Shown in pieces: positions 38,201 to 51,206 of a stretch of DNA of 64,000 bases. Under the pieces are notes generated by a model. The model ran no database searches and had not been told where the DNA came from. It saw only the letters and a program-made list of their open reading frames with translations. Source of the DNA: Chionoecetes opilio (Eukaryota > Arthropoda > Malacostraca > Decapoda > Majidae). The DNA is taken from the NCBI GenBank assembly GCA_016584305.1, contig JACEEZ010022664.1, positions 229,591 to 293,590 of the forward strand, written 5' to 3'. The translations under genes were made by a program, and so were the position numbers. Numbering within the stretch: position 1 is the first letter of the stretch; every line of letters starts with the position of its first letter.

Positions 38201-41200
38201 TCAGCTGTCATGGCCGGTGGAGAGCAGAGTGAGCGCCTTCTGCAGGTTGTTGATGGCGGTCTGGGAGTCGTCGTAATCCAGCGCCGACACCGCAAACTTG
38301 CAGTATTTCTGTGCCTTGGTCACCATGTCCGGGGTGAGAGGCACTGACCCCCCTGAAACACCCAGGAGGGTCATGATTATGGTAAAGGTGCGATAGGAAA
38401 CTCAGGCAGACAAGATAAAAGACTGCAATAAAATACGCTAGAGATTATAATGTACCACCACAACATAACAACATAAATTAAAATGACATTATGCCCACAA
38501 AGAGGCGGTGGTGAGGCGGTAGCAGAGTGGTTAGTATCTCCGAGTGGCATTCTCGGTGACCCGAGTTCGATCCCCAATGAGAACCAAAATCTTTCTGCAC
38601 CGTCGAGTGGCCTAAGAACACCCACATACCCTGCCCATTATCTCTACCTTCGATTGCGAGTGCATCGGGGGACACAGGGGGAAAACACGAGACGTGCAAT
38701 GCAACACAAGTATGGTGATAATCTTACCTGAGGCTTCTGGCATGCGGAAAGTGGCGGCGGGAGGCAGCTGTGTTGGAGCACCAGAAGGAGCAGGGGCTGA
38801 CGGCTGGTCCTGTGGGATTGTGACATCAGTGAAGAGAATTGTGAGGTATAGTCTACGAAAGGGGTGACATAAAATGGTAGGGTTGCTGGGTGGCGTCATG
38901 GCATCGTCAAGGGGCATTAACCTCTTGAGACTCAGAACGTAATTTCCATTGTAATTTTCCACCATTTTTAGTGAATATAAGCAGCATTTTATACATGACC
39001 TGCTTAGTATCCTTGTCCACTAGCTGATTTAATATATTAAGCTATTTATTGTAATTTTATGGCGAACAACAGATGATTTAATATTGCAAAGAAAAGATCT
39101 GGGTGTGAAGGGGTTAAGTGACATGATCCTAAAAGGTGCAATCTGTGATGCTTCAAACTATCCTTGTATAATAAGTGTCTTAATTAATTCATTTTTGAAC
39201 CATTAGTTATTTTTTCTCGGTTCTGCTTCTACCAAACCTATATCTTTTCTTTTGTATGTGGACTAAAATTGTGCTGCATAATCTAGACATGGTTTACAGG
39301 TGCAAAATACAATTCTAAAAAAACTCAGCATAATCATCAGTGTCATTCTCGGCCACCTCATACACTCCCCTGAAGGACAATGAATAGTTACACGGTGTGA
39401 TTAAGAACCAGGAATTTCGAACACGCGACATTAACCCTTTCATGCCCAGATCTTTCCTTTGATATATAAAATTGTCTGGTGTTAGCTATACAATTACGAA
39501 AACTAACTGAATATACCAAATTCTCTAGTGGACAAAGGTACTAAACAAGTGATATCTATAAAATATTGCTTATATTAATCAAAACTGTCTTATGATAGTC
39601 AAATTACAATAAAAATTACGTTCTGGGACTCAGTGGTAAAATTTATTCATGCCTTGTAATATAACCTCATGAGTCCCAGAACATAATGCCTTGTAATTTA
39701 ACCTCATGAGTCCCAGAATGTAATGCCTTGTAATTTAACCTCATGAGCCAAATCCAACACCAAAGAGGAAGTTACCAAGACAAAGAGAATCTGTGTAATA
39801 TTCCTTCCCAATATCACACATGTCTAGTCTGTGCCCCCTAGCCTAGAGTACCTTTATATAGAAAGCTTATCAAGAGACACTACCCTATCCTAGCCCCCTT
39901 ACCTGTGGCGGTGGGTAAGCCCTGGGCGCGGGTGGCTGGTGTGTTGGGGAGGAGGAGGACACATCAGGGAGGCCATCGTCGCCCGGCACCGATGGCAGGC
40001 CAGGGTGAGGCTGTGGCTGTGACCATCCTAGTGACCCGCCACCCACCGCTCCCTCCTCCCCTCCCTCGGCCCCGCCCATGTCCTCACCCAAACCCTCGTC
40101 CTCTGCAGAAAAATATCCATCAGTTCTAAATATGAGATAAGTAAGAACATAGAACATAAGGAAGCTACAAGAGGCCGCGAGACCTACATGTGGTAGTTCC
40201 TGTCTAGTAAAAGCACATGAAAACTTGATTTTTTCTTAATAGACTGATGCTGCATAATATAAAACTGACAAAGAAGTCCACTGAACACAACTGAAAACAA
40301 GAAAGAGCAGGTCCTCAGACAAAAGTTCCATTAACTTTCTCAGGTGAATAAAAGGTATGCGAATCTTGTACTGGAGGGAGAGTCAGACCAAGATCAATAA
40401 TATCAATATGCAACGGTGAACTGAGAGTAATGAGCAGCAGTAGACAATGAATTAGGATGTTAGTATAAGGATCGAAAACTAATGAAAATGTCTTAGCATC
40501 CCAGGTGAAATAAACAAGGGAAGAGTTGACAAGTTTGTTAACGAAGGAGACAAAGTTGAAGAGGACCTATGAAGCGATACTAAGCGTCAAAGGTCACAAG
40601 AAGAAGAAGAAGCATGATGGCCTCACCTCCCCCCATGGGCCCTGGGATGGGTGTCTCCCCATTCTTGAGGCAGTTGTGAATGTAGGTGGCCTTCCACTTG
40701 GCATACTTGCGCTGCTTGGTGATCTCCTCCGTCACTTCCCCGAACACCTCACACACGTCAAACAGCAGCCCGGCGGTGTAGAAAACCTTCACTATGTTCC
40801 TGTTAGGAGGGAAAGATGAAATGCCTTAACCCCTTCGCGCCCAGATCTTTCCTTTGCTATATAAAATTGTATGTTAGCCATAAAATTACGAAAACTAACT
40901 TAATATTCTAAATTAGCTAGTCGACAAGGATACTTAACAGGTTGAATCTATAAAATCTTGCATATATTCATTAAAATTGTCTAATGGTAGTCAAATTACA
41001 ATGAAAATTACGTTCTGGGACTCAAGGGGTTAAATATCATGCCATCACAATAACTATCCAGGCTGTTTGCACGACAAGACAGTGGGATTACCAAGTCCCA
41101 GTGATCTATATAATAAATTAATGATTGTTCTACTATCACAAAATAATACCATAAATAATTATAGGTGAGGAATAAAAGTATACAGCTTTACAGTAAAGAA

Positions 41201-44200
41201 TGACCAACTGTATTAAAAGTCCTAAGAATGATTGATGAACAGCCACTGACAGACACCTTCGCCTGACTATTACACTATAAAGACATTTTGGCAGTCTGTA
41301 AGAGAAAGTTGTGCTGCAGCAATGGGATTCTCCTCCGTCCTAATCTATCAAAATTTATTGAAAAACAAAAGACAGGAATAGACACCAATCCTCATTTCTA
41401 TCCTTACTAAGAAAAAATAAATAAATAGGACCCTTTATCAGTCATGGTTCTCTAATACCGAGGTCTTGTAATTTGTTTTATTTTTAGTCCTGCTCATCTA
41501 TGGTAGTGACCTCGAGTGGCCGAGTTTGTGTTGAGGATGAAATATATGAGCAGAACAAAGAAAGAGGAAGGAAACACAGCAGAGGGAGCAGGTGAGTGTC
41601 AAGTGGTAATAAACACTGGAGGACTACAATAAGGACAGGGATAAGGAAATGGAGCAGAACATGAAGATAAAGAAGAAAAGGAAAACAAGGAAAGGAAAGA
41701 GCACAAAGAAAACAGTAAAGACAAAAAAACACCAAAGAAGAAAAAAAACGATAAAAAAATTGAAGAACACCAGCAGGAGAAAAACTATGAAAAGCAAAGA
41801 AAAACAATGAAAAGATGTAGGAAAAAAAGATGTAGGAATGATGCAAAGAAAAAGTAGGAGACAAAAAAACACCCAAGAAAAAAAAAAGGAAGATAGATGA
41901 ACATCAAATTGAAGAAAGAACAGCAAGTAGGAGAAAGGCCAGTCTAAGTCCCGGCCACATACTTATTGAAGATGGAGCAGGAGATGAAGATAAAGAAGAA
42001 AATGAAAACAATGAAAGGATGGAGGGCAAAGAACGAGTAGAAGACAAAAAGACACCAATGAAGACAAAACAGGATGATTAAAAAAAAAAAAAAAACAGAC
42101 AGTAGAAACACTAGTAGGAACACCAGTAGTAGAAACACCAGTAGTAGGAACACCAGTAGTAGGAACACCAGTAGTAGGAACACCAGTAGTAGGAACACCA
42201 GTAGGAGAAAACAACCAAAAGAACACCCGTAGGAGAAAGGTCAAGTCCTGGCCACATACTTATTGAACCTTTCCGCTCGGTCCTCCCCGTCGGCAAACAT
42301 GAACAGCTTGTGAGCCACGTTCTCCACCAGGGCCTGAGCCACCACCTCGTTGGTCACCGTCTCGTTATCCTTGTAGTCCTGGGGGGGGAGGGGCCTGTGG
42401 TTAGAGCTGTGGTGGTGGTAAGTGTGGTTATGCTATCTATACTATCTGGGTTTTGGCCGGACACCCAGCAGTCAGCCAAACTATCATAACGACATAAGAA
42501 AATATAAATTAGGAAAAATAAGGAAGGTACAAGAGGCCGCAAGACCTACACGTGGTAGTTCCTGGTACTCTATTAACTGTCTGCTCAAGGTACACGGTTT
42601 CATTTATTCATAAACTGTAAATGAAATGATGTAGTAATTGGGTAACATCAGAACACAAACAGATTGCATAAATGAAAGGCAGCTTCCAGTACACTATATA
42701 TGCTGGTTTGGGATATTTTTTGTATCTGTGCATGATGCAGTATTCGGTTTGCCAAAACACCTCATGGTTGTCGAGAAAATTGATATTTTGTATAAATGTA
42801 CGAATATGCTATTTTCTCGGTTATTTACAAATCAATATTGTTTTGCTTTACACCAAATGATTGCCCTTGATCTACTTCATATTTACTTCTCTATACATGT
42901 TGCACTCATCTGCCATAGTTTTTTAGTTATTGAAAAAAACGTGATTTAAAAAAAAATCAAGGCATACTGTATTGCAAAATTTGCAATATTTTTTGAAAAA
43001 TAGATTTGCTTGAAAATTTGTTCCTAGCAGTTTTCGGGCATGCTGAACACAAATATGTAGTCAGTTTTCAGTTACAATGATTAGAAGTCCCTATTTCAAG
43101 CAATTCACAATGACATGATATTTCCATATACAGTAAGAGCCTTATAACTCGGAATTTGATATAACTCGGCATGAACACATATTCCTATACCGCGTGTAGG
43201 CAGTGAGCTTCAGAAGTGGGATGGTAGGCCCTGGAGGCTCACTCGAGGGCTGTGATGGTTGGCCCTCGCCCGTGGTGGCGCAGGCAGGATTCTTATAGTG
43301 ACACCTGTGATTATAATTAGAGGCTAATGCCGCCCCCTGTGTCCTTCCAGGCACTCGCAGTCGAAGGTAGAGTTAATGGACAGGGCATAATGTTGCAGTA
43401 ATTAAGTGCTCAAGTGATGTAAAATTAAGTTGTACAGGTACAGTACTGTATACAATACAGTACAAAGTTGTAATTATAAAGTGATTAAAGTGATACCAGT
43501 GTTAAAATGTGACAGAGTCCCCCTAACATCTTCTACATGTTACAACAAGGCTCCCCTCTCCTTGGATTACATGCCTGCTGCTACCCGTTCATTGGTAAGT
43601 GTAGTTTTTATGCTTTTACAGTACTGTTTTTTTTTTTTTTTTTTTACCCTTATCATAGGAGGACATTGCATAACTCGGCACATCGAATAACTTGGCAAGG
43701 GCCAGAGCCCCTATCGTGCCGAGTTATAAGGCTTTTACTGTATTCCTTAAAAACCACAAATTAGACAAAACTTACTACAAGACATAAAAATATGATAGGC
43801 ATTGCTAGATTAATCATTACTTCAATACAATGATCAGTAATAGTATCTTCAGTATTAGTAATATTATTATTAATCCCTATTGGAGCCACACATGTGATTG
43901 TCAAAGTACTTATAAAAACCTAGGAATACTATAGCTATTCTGTGGGACTTCTAATGCCCTCCCATAACTCCTGTAGGATGCGTAAAGAAGCGAAGAGGCC
44001 CGTGAAGGACTCTGAAGGATTGTATGCAAAGCGAAGGATACTTAAAAAAAATAGTTCTTCCTCCTCCCATTTCCTCTCCTCCTCTTCATCTCCTCCCTTG
44101 TTCCACCTCCTTCCTTCTCCTCCCTCCTCCTCGTCCCTTCTTCCCCTCCCCCCCTTCATCCTCCCCTCCCCTTCTTCCTCCTCCACCTCCCGCCTTCTTC

Positions 44201-46356
44201 CTCCGCCTATCGTATTTATACGATAACTAGCCGCAAAGCCGCCCTCCGGGCGGACTTTTTGGCTACCTCCTGCGGAGGGCTATTGGTGGGCCTTTGGCCC
44301 ACCAATAGCCCACTTTGGCCCACCACCTGTGTTTGGTGGGCCGAAGGCCCACCAAACACAGACTCTCCAGATAGCCCCTTCTAGCTTTCCTGAAATCATG
44401 GATGTAGAAATGTATGTATTAACGCCAACCTATTCACATCACCCCCAGCCCATTCACTCACCCATTACCCATCACCCCCCACCCATTCACTCACCCATTA
44501 CCCCCCCCATTCACTCACCCATTATCCATCACCACACACCCATTCACTCACCCATTACCCATCACCCCCCATCTATTCCCTCACCCATCACCCCCCACCC
44601 ATTCACTCACCCATCACCCCACACCCATTACCCATCACCCCACCCATTCACTCACCCATTACCCATCACCCTACATCAAGGTTTCCTCAATTCTCGCAAC
44701 CCACTTTTTTTTCACAATTCTCGCTAATAGGCTGCTAAAAAAAAAAAAAAAAGAAGTGATCGGATCATCTCATAAATGGGCTTAAAACCTTCCCCTGCTC
44801 GAGCCGGTTCCAAAACTGTGCCATATGAGGGGATTCCGCCATAGGGGGCGGCACCTGGAGCGGACACACACACACACACTCTTGTTTCTTGTTTGTTTTG
44901 TTTAGAGGATAATGCCTCAGAGCCATAGTGATCTACCGCTGCTGCATATTAGTGTTGGCCGAAGCCACCCCCCTGGGGGGGGGTACAAACCCCCGGCTGG
45001 CACCCGGTACCCATTCACTGCTGGGTGGACAGGGGCTAGGGATTTAAGAAAGACCACCCATCTATCTTTCGCTCCGCCCGGGGATCGAACCCGGGACTTC
45101 TCGGTTGTAAGCCGAGCGTGCTAAACACTACACTCCGGAGTTCCCACACACACACACACACACACACTTTCGCTTATATTATTATAATTATAATTTTATA
45201 AATGATCATATATCAGATAACGCTAGGCAGCCGTGGCATGCACCGCATGGGAGAGGTCGGACTGTCATTAGTAAGGCTAAGGATAATTCAAACTTGCTCG
45301 AATTATGACGTTATTGAAAAATTTGAACTGGCCTGAAACATGTCGAACTGGGGGGGGGGGGGCACTCAGTAGAGCGCATACCTCCGCCCGAATATTTCAT
45401 TCACCATGTTAAAGGATAGGGAAAATCGTATATTCAATTGGTTGCCATGGCAACAGTTGTGATTCGATTTCATCCAAAATTAAATAAGTTCTTCCTTATA
45501 CCAAATAGAATTGGTATACCAAGTTTGGTCCAAATCTAATCGTAACTTTTCGAGAAATCCTGTACACTAACAAACAAACAAACAAACAAACAAACAAACA
45601 AACAGACAGATCGGGGTGAAAACATAACCTCCCTCCAACTTCGTTGGCGGAGGTAATTATTCGAAGTTTGAATTATACGGGTTCGATTTAGAGAGGGTTT
45701 ACTGTAAAATCATGAAACATTAAGCAGATGGATATGGCAGGGTAAGAACACCAAAGCTTATCTGATGAGTGTTGAAGACTGGCACACAATCTACAGCTCA
45801 TAAAGATATATTAACAGTAGCATGAGTCAAGCTTTACCTTTTTGAAAGTCTCGAGGTAGTCCATAAGCCCCGTGAGGAGAGCTCGGGCCTCGGGGGACTT
45901 GCGGTCAATCCCTAGCGCGGTCTGAAGCGTGTAGAGGCGGGCTGCACGGGGATTGCATGGCGTGAATACATGAACTTATCTTGACTTCAATGCATTTATG
46001 ACATGAATGGAGAACAAGAAAACACTGAGGATGTATAGGAGTAAGGCAGATGATGTGGACAGATGAGAATCTTGAAAATGTTACTGTGGTGCAGGGATGC
46101 TTGCTGGAGACTTCGGTTGGAGGTTACAAGAAAAGGACATCAGAAAAAGTAGAAAAATATATACTGTACAGGGTATCAGAAAAATGATAGAATAGTGATG
46201 GCAAAGTACAGAGTGACAAGTAAAAGTAAAGATCAAGAGTCACCACCACTCACCCCAGTAGGAGACCACCGGTTCCCTCTTGTCATAGTCTGAGGCCAGC
46301 TTGAGGTAGTGCTGCAGCTGCTTGAGGGAGGCGGGGCAGGGGGGCAGCGACGCCAT
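38201..46356 (-). CDS. VTA1: Vacuolar protein sorting-associated protein VTA1 (LIP5), 310 aa, 7 exons
   Basis: Exons on the minus strand: 46356-46254, 45941-45838, 42378-42260, 40799-40627, 40102-39903, 38809-38728, 38352-38201; phases all fit. Length is close to the family norm (307 aa in human). The N-terminal half is the tandem-MIT-like region (KREPVVSYW, then FMFADGEDRAERFN and KWKATYIHNCLKNGE). A Gly/Pro-rich linker follows, encoded by exons 5-6. The last exon encodes the VSL domain (TPDMVTKAQKYCKFAVSALD) that binds VPS4. VTA1 stimulates the VPS4 ATPase that recycles ESCRT-III during multivesicular body sorting, in the cytosol and on endosomes. The ATG at 46356 precedes MASLPPCPASLKQLQ. 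Introns hold TTAA MITEs, a SINE, a mariner-like element and a Helitron. The donor region of exon 3 has a nearby duplicate (see 41640-42245). Confidence 0.95.
38500..38720 (+). mobile_element. tRNA-derived SINE in VTA1 intron 6
   Basis: Box A-like GTAGCAGAGTGGTTAG and box B GAGTTCGATCCCC (about 38572-38585) form a tRNA-like head; the body follows. It is inserted opposite to VTA1. Confidence 0.8.
38917..39117 (+). mobile_element. TTAA MITE, copy 11
   Basis: Both TTAA ends present, small internal differences. VTA1 intron 5. Confidence 0.88.
39431..39747 (-). mobile_element. TTAA MITE, copy 12, with 37-bp tandem of its end
   Basis: The MITE spans 39431-39640. Then CCTCATGAGTCCCAGAA units of about 37 bp, similar to the MITE end, are repeated about three times to 39747. 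VTA1 intron 5. Confidence 0.8.
40143..40204 (-). mobile_element. LINE-tail fragment
   Basis: GAACATAAGGAAGCTACAAG family, VTA1 intron 4. Confidence 0.7.
40826..41033 (-). mobile_element. TTAA MITE, copy 13
   Basis: Minus orientation, both TTAA ends. It starts about 27 bp past the VTA1 exon 4 acceptor. Confidence 0.88.
41590..42245. repeat. Tandem segmental duplication next to VTA1 exon 3
   Basis: Two purine-rich segments of about 300 bp (about 41640-41945 and 41970-42240), each with ATGGAGCAG and GAAGATAAAGAAGAAAA, are diverged copies. A 15-bp tandem of GAACACCAGTAGTAG (about eight units) sits at 42095-42213. The exon 3 donor region is copied at about 41954-41970. Confidence 0.8.
42490..42565 (-). 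mobile_element. LINE-tail fragment
   Basis: Same AAATAAGGAAGGTACAAGAGG family, VTA1 intron 2. Confidence 0.65.
43131..43740. mobile_element. mariner-like TA element
   Basis: Ends CAGTAAGAGCCTTATAACTC and its reverse complement, between TA dinucleotides. It contains a repeat (about 43225-43325) also seen at 242-345. VTA1 intron 2. Confidence 0.85.
44227..45188 (-). mobile_element. Non-autonomous Helitron, copy 2, with a SINE inside
   Basis: The minus-strand 3' end is the same GC hairpin plus CTAG (44230-44227), followed by T. It contains the same CCATTCACTCACCC repeat region as copy 1. The 5' TC end is altered. A SINE interrupts it at about 44890-45146. VTA1 intron 2. Confidence 0.88.
44890..45146 (-). 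mobile_element. tRNA-Val-like SINE
   Basis: On the minus strand the head from 45146 folds as a tRNA: anticodon stem CTCGG/CCGAG around CTTACAA (anticodon TAC, Val), and T arm with box B GGTTCGATCCCC (about 45081-45094). A body of about 170 bp follows, so it is a SINE and not a tRNA gene. Related copy at 55650-55910. Confidence 0.85.
45345..45660 (+). mobile_element. SINE-like element with (AAAC)n tract
   Basis: Starts CACTCAGTAGAGCGCATACC, includes an (ACAA)n run at about 45570-45605 and ends TTGGCGGAGGTAA. The ACCTCCGCC near the start and GGCGGAGGT near the end are inverted. This kind of repeat is common in marine invertebrates, as I recall; class uncertain. VTA1 intron 2. Confidence 0.55.
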
Positions 46357-47129
46357 GGTGGTGGTGGTGGTGGTGGTGAGGGTGTGTCTGTCAGCTCACT
46401 CCTGCACCCCACAAAGGCACGTGAGAGCATTAGCTATCATGACTCTATCGTGACCATCTTACGACCGTCATGACACACTGATATATTTCTAAGATTTCCA
46501 TAGTGATAATGTACTTAATGAAGCGTGTTATTAGGCTATTTATATCAGGCCTGAAAGTGTTCAATTTATCTTACCAGCCACTGGCGAGTACTTAAATTTT
46601 TTTACCACCCAAGAAGATATTTCCATTGGATAGCCACTCGATACGTGGTGTGAGGATGAGGCCGTGCAAGGGGAGAGGGGGGGGCGCTTTGGAGCCACGT
46701 GGGAGGTGCGAGGGTGTCTCGTGAAGGGCTGTCTCACTCGCCAATGACAAGTAGAAACATTATTTTTAGTGAGAAATTATTTTTACCCGCCATGTAATTC
46801 ATTTACTCGCAACTTTCAGGCCTGTATGGGAAGGCTGCTAGACGTGTTGTGTGAAGGCAACACAATTTTTCCGCAAAAAATATATTTTTTATTAATCTCG
46901 GGTTTTATGTTAGGTGATTAAAGTTGGGTTAGGTTAGAGGTGGGATTTCGTTTCGTAACAGATGATATCGAGAAAAAAAAATCAATACTACGGCAGTGCG
47001 AAGCGGAGCAGAGAGAAGCTCTCTGAGCCGAGCAAGGTTTGCGGAGCGGGCCGGGAGGGGCGGGGCGAGCACCCGCCACACCTGTAAACTAAAATTTATT
47101 TCCAATAAAAACGAGTTCCAGATTAAGGT
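46357..47129. other. VTA1 upstream region
   Basis: (GTG)n directly upstream of the VTA1 ATG, then AT-rich DNA. GC-rich stretch at 47030-47080. No TATA box is evident and no second gene is seen. Confidence 0.4.
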
Positions 47130-47600
47130 ATTTTACACTAGGACCGAAATTCCCTACACAATTGGGAGTGTGGTTTCTGTTTACCTTATTGGATTCTAGG
47201 AAACATTCTCTCTATGAGCTTCCGTCGCAAATAATTACTTTTGGAGATATGACATGTTGTTTATAGGGAGGCGAGAGACAAGTCCGCCTCACTCTTCTTC
47301 CTCTTGTGACCTGCATTGCCTTGATTCTTCCCTTGCCGTGGACACTTTTTTAATGACGATTTGGCTTTAGTTTGCAGGTTAAAACGTGGGGTTAGGTTAG
47401 GTTAGTGACTCAAAAGGTGGGGTTAGGTTAGTTTAATTTTCATATATCATTATGTACACGCCTTCCTATTAAAAATATCTCATATCTCCGAAAGTAGTGA
47501 CTTGCGACGAAAGCTCATAGAGAATGTTTCTTAGAATCCAATAAGGTGAACAGAAACCACACTCCCTATTATGTAGGGAATTTCGGTCCTAGTGTAAAAA
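47130..47600. mobile_element. Foldback element with TTAGG loop
   Basis: Arms of about 150 bp (TTTTACACTAGGACCGAAAT and its reverse complement). The loop at about 47380-47430 holds GGTTAGGTTAGGTTAG. No coding frame. Confidence 0.88.
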
Positions 47601-49500
47601 TTTAACCCAGATGAATTCAAAACACAAAAACTATTCAGAAAAATTATGTTTCGGCCTCGAAATCGGTGATTGCCCTATAACGAAAATTTACCAAATGCTA
47701 CCCACTACCTAGTACCCAGTAAAAGACCAATGAGGCCTTGACGAATGAGCGATGAGTGGCAGGCCTCAGCTGACTCGTGACTCATCTTTCCATGGGTGAC
47801 ATGGAGGAAGGTTAAGAGTGGTTTTCGTTAAGTTAGCTAAGTTGGGATAAGCAGCAGTTATTCAAAATGATTCTTGTTAATCTACGTTTTCTCCTGTTTT
47901 TAGATACGTAAACAAAAAAATAGGTGATTTCTGAACAGAACCATTTTAACTCATCAAAACCAAGGGAAAGACACAAGATACATGACAGTCAGTGGGCGGA
48001 CTGCAGTTGTAAACCTAACAGCCCTGCAGGAGGACTACAGGAAGGATGATACAACGATTGTTATGGCAGAGCAGTGAAATGTCAAGGCATTGAGTAGCCG
48101 GGGGCAGGGCAGGGGACACCACCACCACACCCTGCCTGTCTGCCTCACATACTGTCACACACCAACCCTGCCATAACAGAGAGCAGGGTGTTATGTTTGA
48201 GGGTGTTGTGGTGGTGGTGGTGTACTCACTATAACACCATGGAGTGTGGTGCAATCAGCGGGGCAAGCACCAGACGACACACAAACATTAGAACGAAATC
48301 GCCATTACTGGTATAGAATATAGATGCCACGCATCGCCAGTGGTCAATTTCCTCCTGACGGAAACGCTCCAATATTTTCATATTGTTGGGGTAGTGACTG
48401 ATGAAAGAAGCTTGGTGTTAACATTTGTGTATTATCTGATAGTTCAACTATTTGTACACGTAGGTTGTACTGAATTACGCGTGGCAAATCGGTTCTGAGA
48501 GGTCATGAAAGCACCACTGCACACTAGACTGTGCAACAATTCCTAGTGAAACATCATCATCATCTTTACTAATGAGGAGAAATGCTACACAACTTGGTTT
48601 TTTACAGGACACCTGTGAAAATGATTTGCCTCCCGCGATATCCTGCGATGGCTGGCATCCCTAGTGACAGCAGTCCATTGGCTGTCATGAGCCGAGGGAT
48701 GGCCGCGCTTTATAAACTCATAAAAACCTAGCATCATTGTCAAGGCTTATGCAGCAGAAAAAATCGTTTTAATGAATCACGAAAGAGCATTACTTGCATA
48801 ACAATACTGACACGTTTCATCAGGTTATCTGGTACTTCATTCTGCCTGGATATTATGACACCTATAATAAATAGGAATGAAAAAAGATGACTGCAACGTT
48901 AGAAGCATGCAACACTTTCATATTTTACTCTAATCAATGAGACAGTTCAGCAAGCCAACACTACTCGTACATGTTCCCCGCCCTTCATTGCAGCACTACG
49001 TATAGTTCAACACACTCACAACACACGTACACAGATCATGCTGCACCACGTCACCACGTCGCGTGCCTCAACCCAGGGGACAGCAGGACAGCCACGTATA
49101 TCTATATCCAGAGTACCAATAGACTATAGTATACAATAGCACCAAGTTCTTAGTTACTCTGGCTATATCCACAGCTAGGAGACGCCCTCGCAACACAGCA
49201 TATGTAAAATTGAACCCTCGAAACAGAAACATAAATACCCCTTTATGCACGCTAGACCAGTAAGACGCCTTAATCGGCGAAGGACGAGCGAGCCCGTAGA
49301 AACCCGATAGCAAGGAAATTTGTCTGTAGGCGCGAATAGGGATTGATATCAGATGGCGAAGACCGCTTGTCAATCGGAAGCGGGATTCCAAAGATATAAG
49401 CTCCTGAAAAGCGTGATGGTCGGTCGGGTCGGGTCGGCCGCAAAGTGAGAAAAATCCCGTATCCAGTGAGGACTCGCGAGCGCTTCGCGCTCGCTCGTAA
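47601..49500. other. Intergenic, no gene recognised
   Basis: A GTG/CAC-rich stretch lies at 48110-48225. The minus frame 49391-49068 (107 codons) is open but matches no family I know. GCGAGCGCTTCGCGCTCGC at 49476-49494 is a short perfect-looking hairpin next to the MITE at 49501. Confidence 0.4.
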
Positions 49501-49713
49501 TTAACCCTTTGAAGCCCAGAACGTAGTTTCCATTGTAATTTGGCTACTATTAGACGATTTTAATTAATATAAACATTATTTATTAGATAACCTGTTTAAT
49601 TAGTATCCTTGTCCACTGCTTATTTGGTATATTAAGTTACTTTTTTGTAATTTTATGGCTAACAACAGACGATTTTATATAGCAAAGAAAAGATATGGGC
49701 GTGAAGGGGTTAA
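49501..49713 (+). mobile_element. TTAA MITE, copy 14
   Basis: Both TTAA ends present. Intergenic. Confidence 0.88.
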
Positions 49714-50388
49714 TGGTATAATGGTTGATGGAGTCATTCCCTGATTTCACTGGTTACTCTTTTCTGTATACGTGTTCTCTGTAATGTTTGCCATCCACAG
49801 CAACATGCAGTCATACATGTACACGTGCGTTAAGCTGCATTGTTCTTGATGTACAATAGCACAGTGCCACGTGTAGGTACAGAGGAGTGTACACGTGTTG
49901 CTCATAACCTGTTCCCCCTCCCCTCCCCCTGAATCCTGTCTGGCAGCAGAGAATATTACAATATGATAACAGATGACACATGTACCCAAGTCTGCAAAAT
50001 GCCACTCATTCCATGCACACCTGTCCTAGCTCTTCCCTGTGCCTTCCTATGCCATAAATATGAGAGAAAGCAATCTTAAATACCTGATTAATCTACAATA
50101 CCATAGACAATTTCTCTGATTCTAGACTTTTAGGAGAATAATAAGTTTGAATTTCGAGGTTGACAACTATAGAAAAGTAGAGATTATTTTCATGGATATG
50201 CAACCATTAATTACTTTATTTTACACGTTTGGAGATGCAGAATATTATTTAAAACACCGTGAATCTACCCAGACACCATCAAAAAGTCGCGATAGGCGCA
50301 TAGGCCCATATGTTACGGAGATCATTAGATAGTCATCCATTTTTTTTATCAGTGTCGAAGTTTAAATCATGTCATCCTCAACAACCTT

Positions 50389-50869
50389 CTACCGTAGATA
50401 ACACTAAAGTCGCCAGGACAACTTTTTTTTTCTGTTTACATACGTCTGGTGGCGTTAATACTTACATTTCTACATCCATGATTTCAGAAAAGTTAGAAGG
50501 GGCTATCTGGAGAGTCTGTGTCATTTTGTGTCTTCATCTGTGTCATATTATGGCTATAAATGAACAAATTACAAAAATATCACCAGAGTGCCGACCAACA
50601 ATAAGGTCGCCAATTAGTGTTTATTTACTGAGTGTCCTCCCGCCGTCGTCGTCGCCCGAAAAAAAAAGAGTAGTGATATTTGAAACCGTATATACTTGAA
50701 GTATAAAGCATAAAACAACGCAGAAACAGGGTAGATTATACAGTCATGATATAAACTACTGTGTATCATCTTCAGTGGCACATAAAAATCAGTAGTGATG
50801 CTAAAATTCGCAATATATGGCGCCTGGCGACATTATTGCAGCTGGCGACTATACTGTTATCTACGGTAG
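50389..50869 (-). mobile_element. TIR element (CTACCGTAGATAACA ends), copy 2
   Basis: Ends CTACCGTAGATAACACTAAA and reverse complement. Inverted relative to 33670-34147. 481 bp, no coding frame. Confidence 0.85.
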
Positions 50870-51132
50870 CTCTATCTGTCCACAGTATCCAAAATTAATG
50901 ACCGCATCATTAAATTACTTCTCAGGTGAGCTTGTGGTGCGACAGCCGACAAAAATAGTAGCTACCAAAGGATTTTCCATCTAACTATTACTAATGGATC
51001 TGCTCAAGTATATTTTTACACACACACACACACAGAGGCCATGCATACGTAGCTATCATGTGTGTTGTGACTTTAGGGAAATTTTGCCTAGTTTGGTATA
51101 TTTTCTCTATTCATGTGGGGATATCCAGGCTC

Positions 51133-51139
51133 TATATAA
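51133..51139 (+). promoter_or_regulatory. SELENOM: TATA box of SELENOM
   Basis: TATATAA, 74 bp before the start codon and flanked by GC-richer sequence (CTCTATATAAGCGGG). Transcription would begin near 51163-51170, leaving a 5' UTR of about 40 nt. Confidence 0.65.
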
Positions 51140-51206
51140 GCGGGACCCTGCAGAGGAGAGAGACACAATAGTCAAGACTTCATCGTTCAGTACAGAGTGA
51201 AGCAGC

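Noticed and set aside
38505..38590. tRNA gene
   Set aside because: Boxes A and B are present but the acceptor stem does not close; a SINE body follows.
43935..44230. Acidic/Ser-Pro-rich frames on both strands
   Set aside because: They come from a CT-rich low-complexity tract (about 44055-44210) in VTA1 intron 2.
45070..45146. tRNA-Val(TAC) gene
   Set aside because: The fold is good, but a SINE body follows and it lies inside a Helitron; a diverged relative is at 55650.
48015..48254. Possible upstream exon of VTA1 or a small gene ending in a Thr run
   Set aside because: It is driven by a GTG repeat; no consistent phase or motif supports it.
49068..49391. 107-codon minus-strand frame
   Set aside because: No family match, no splice or codon signals, and it is short enough to be chance.
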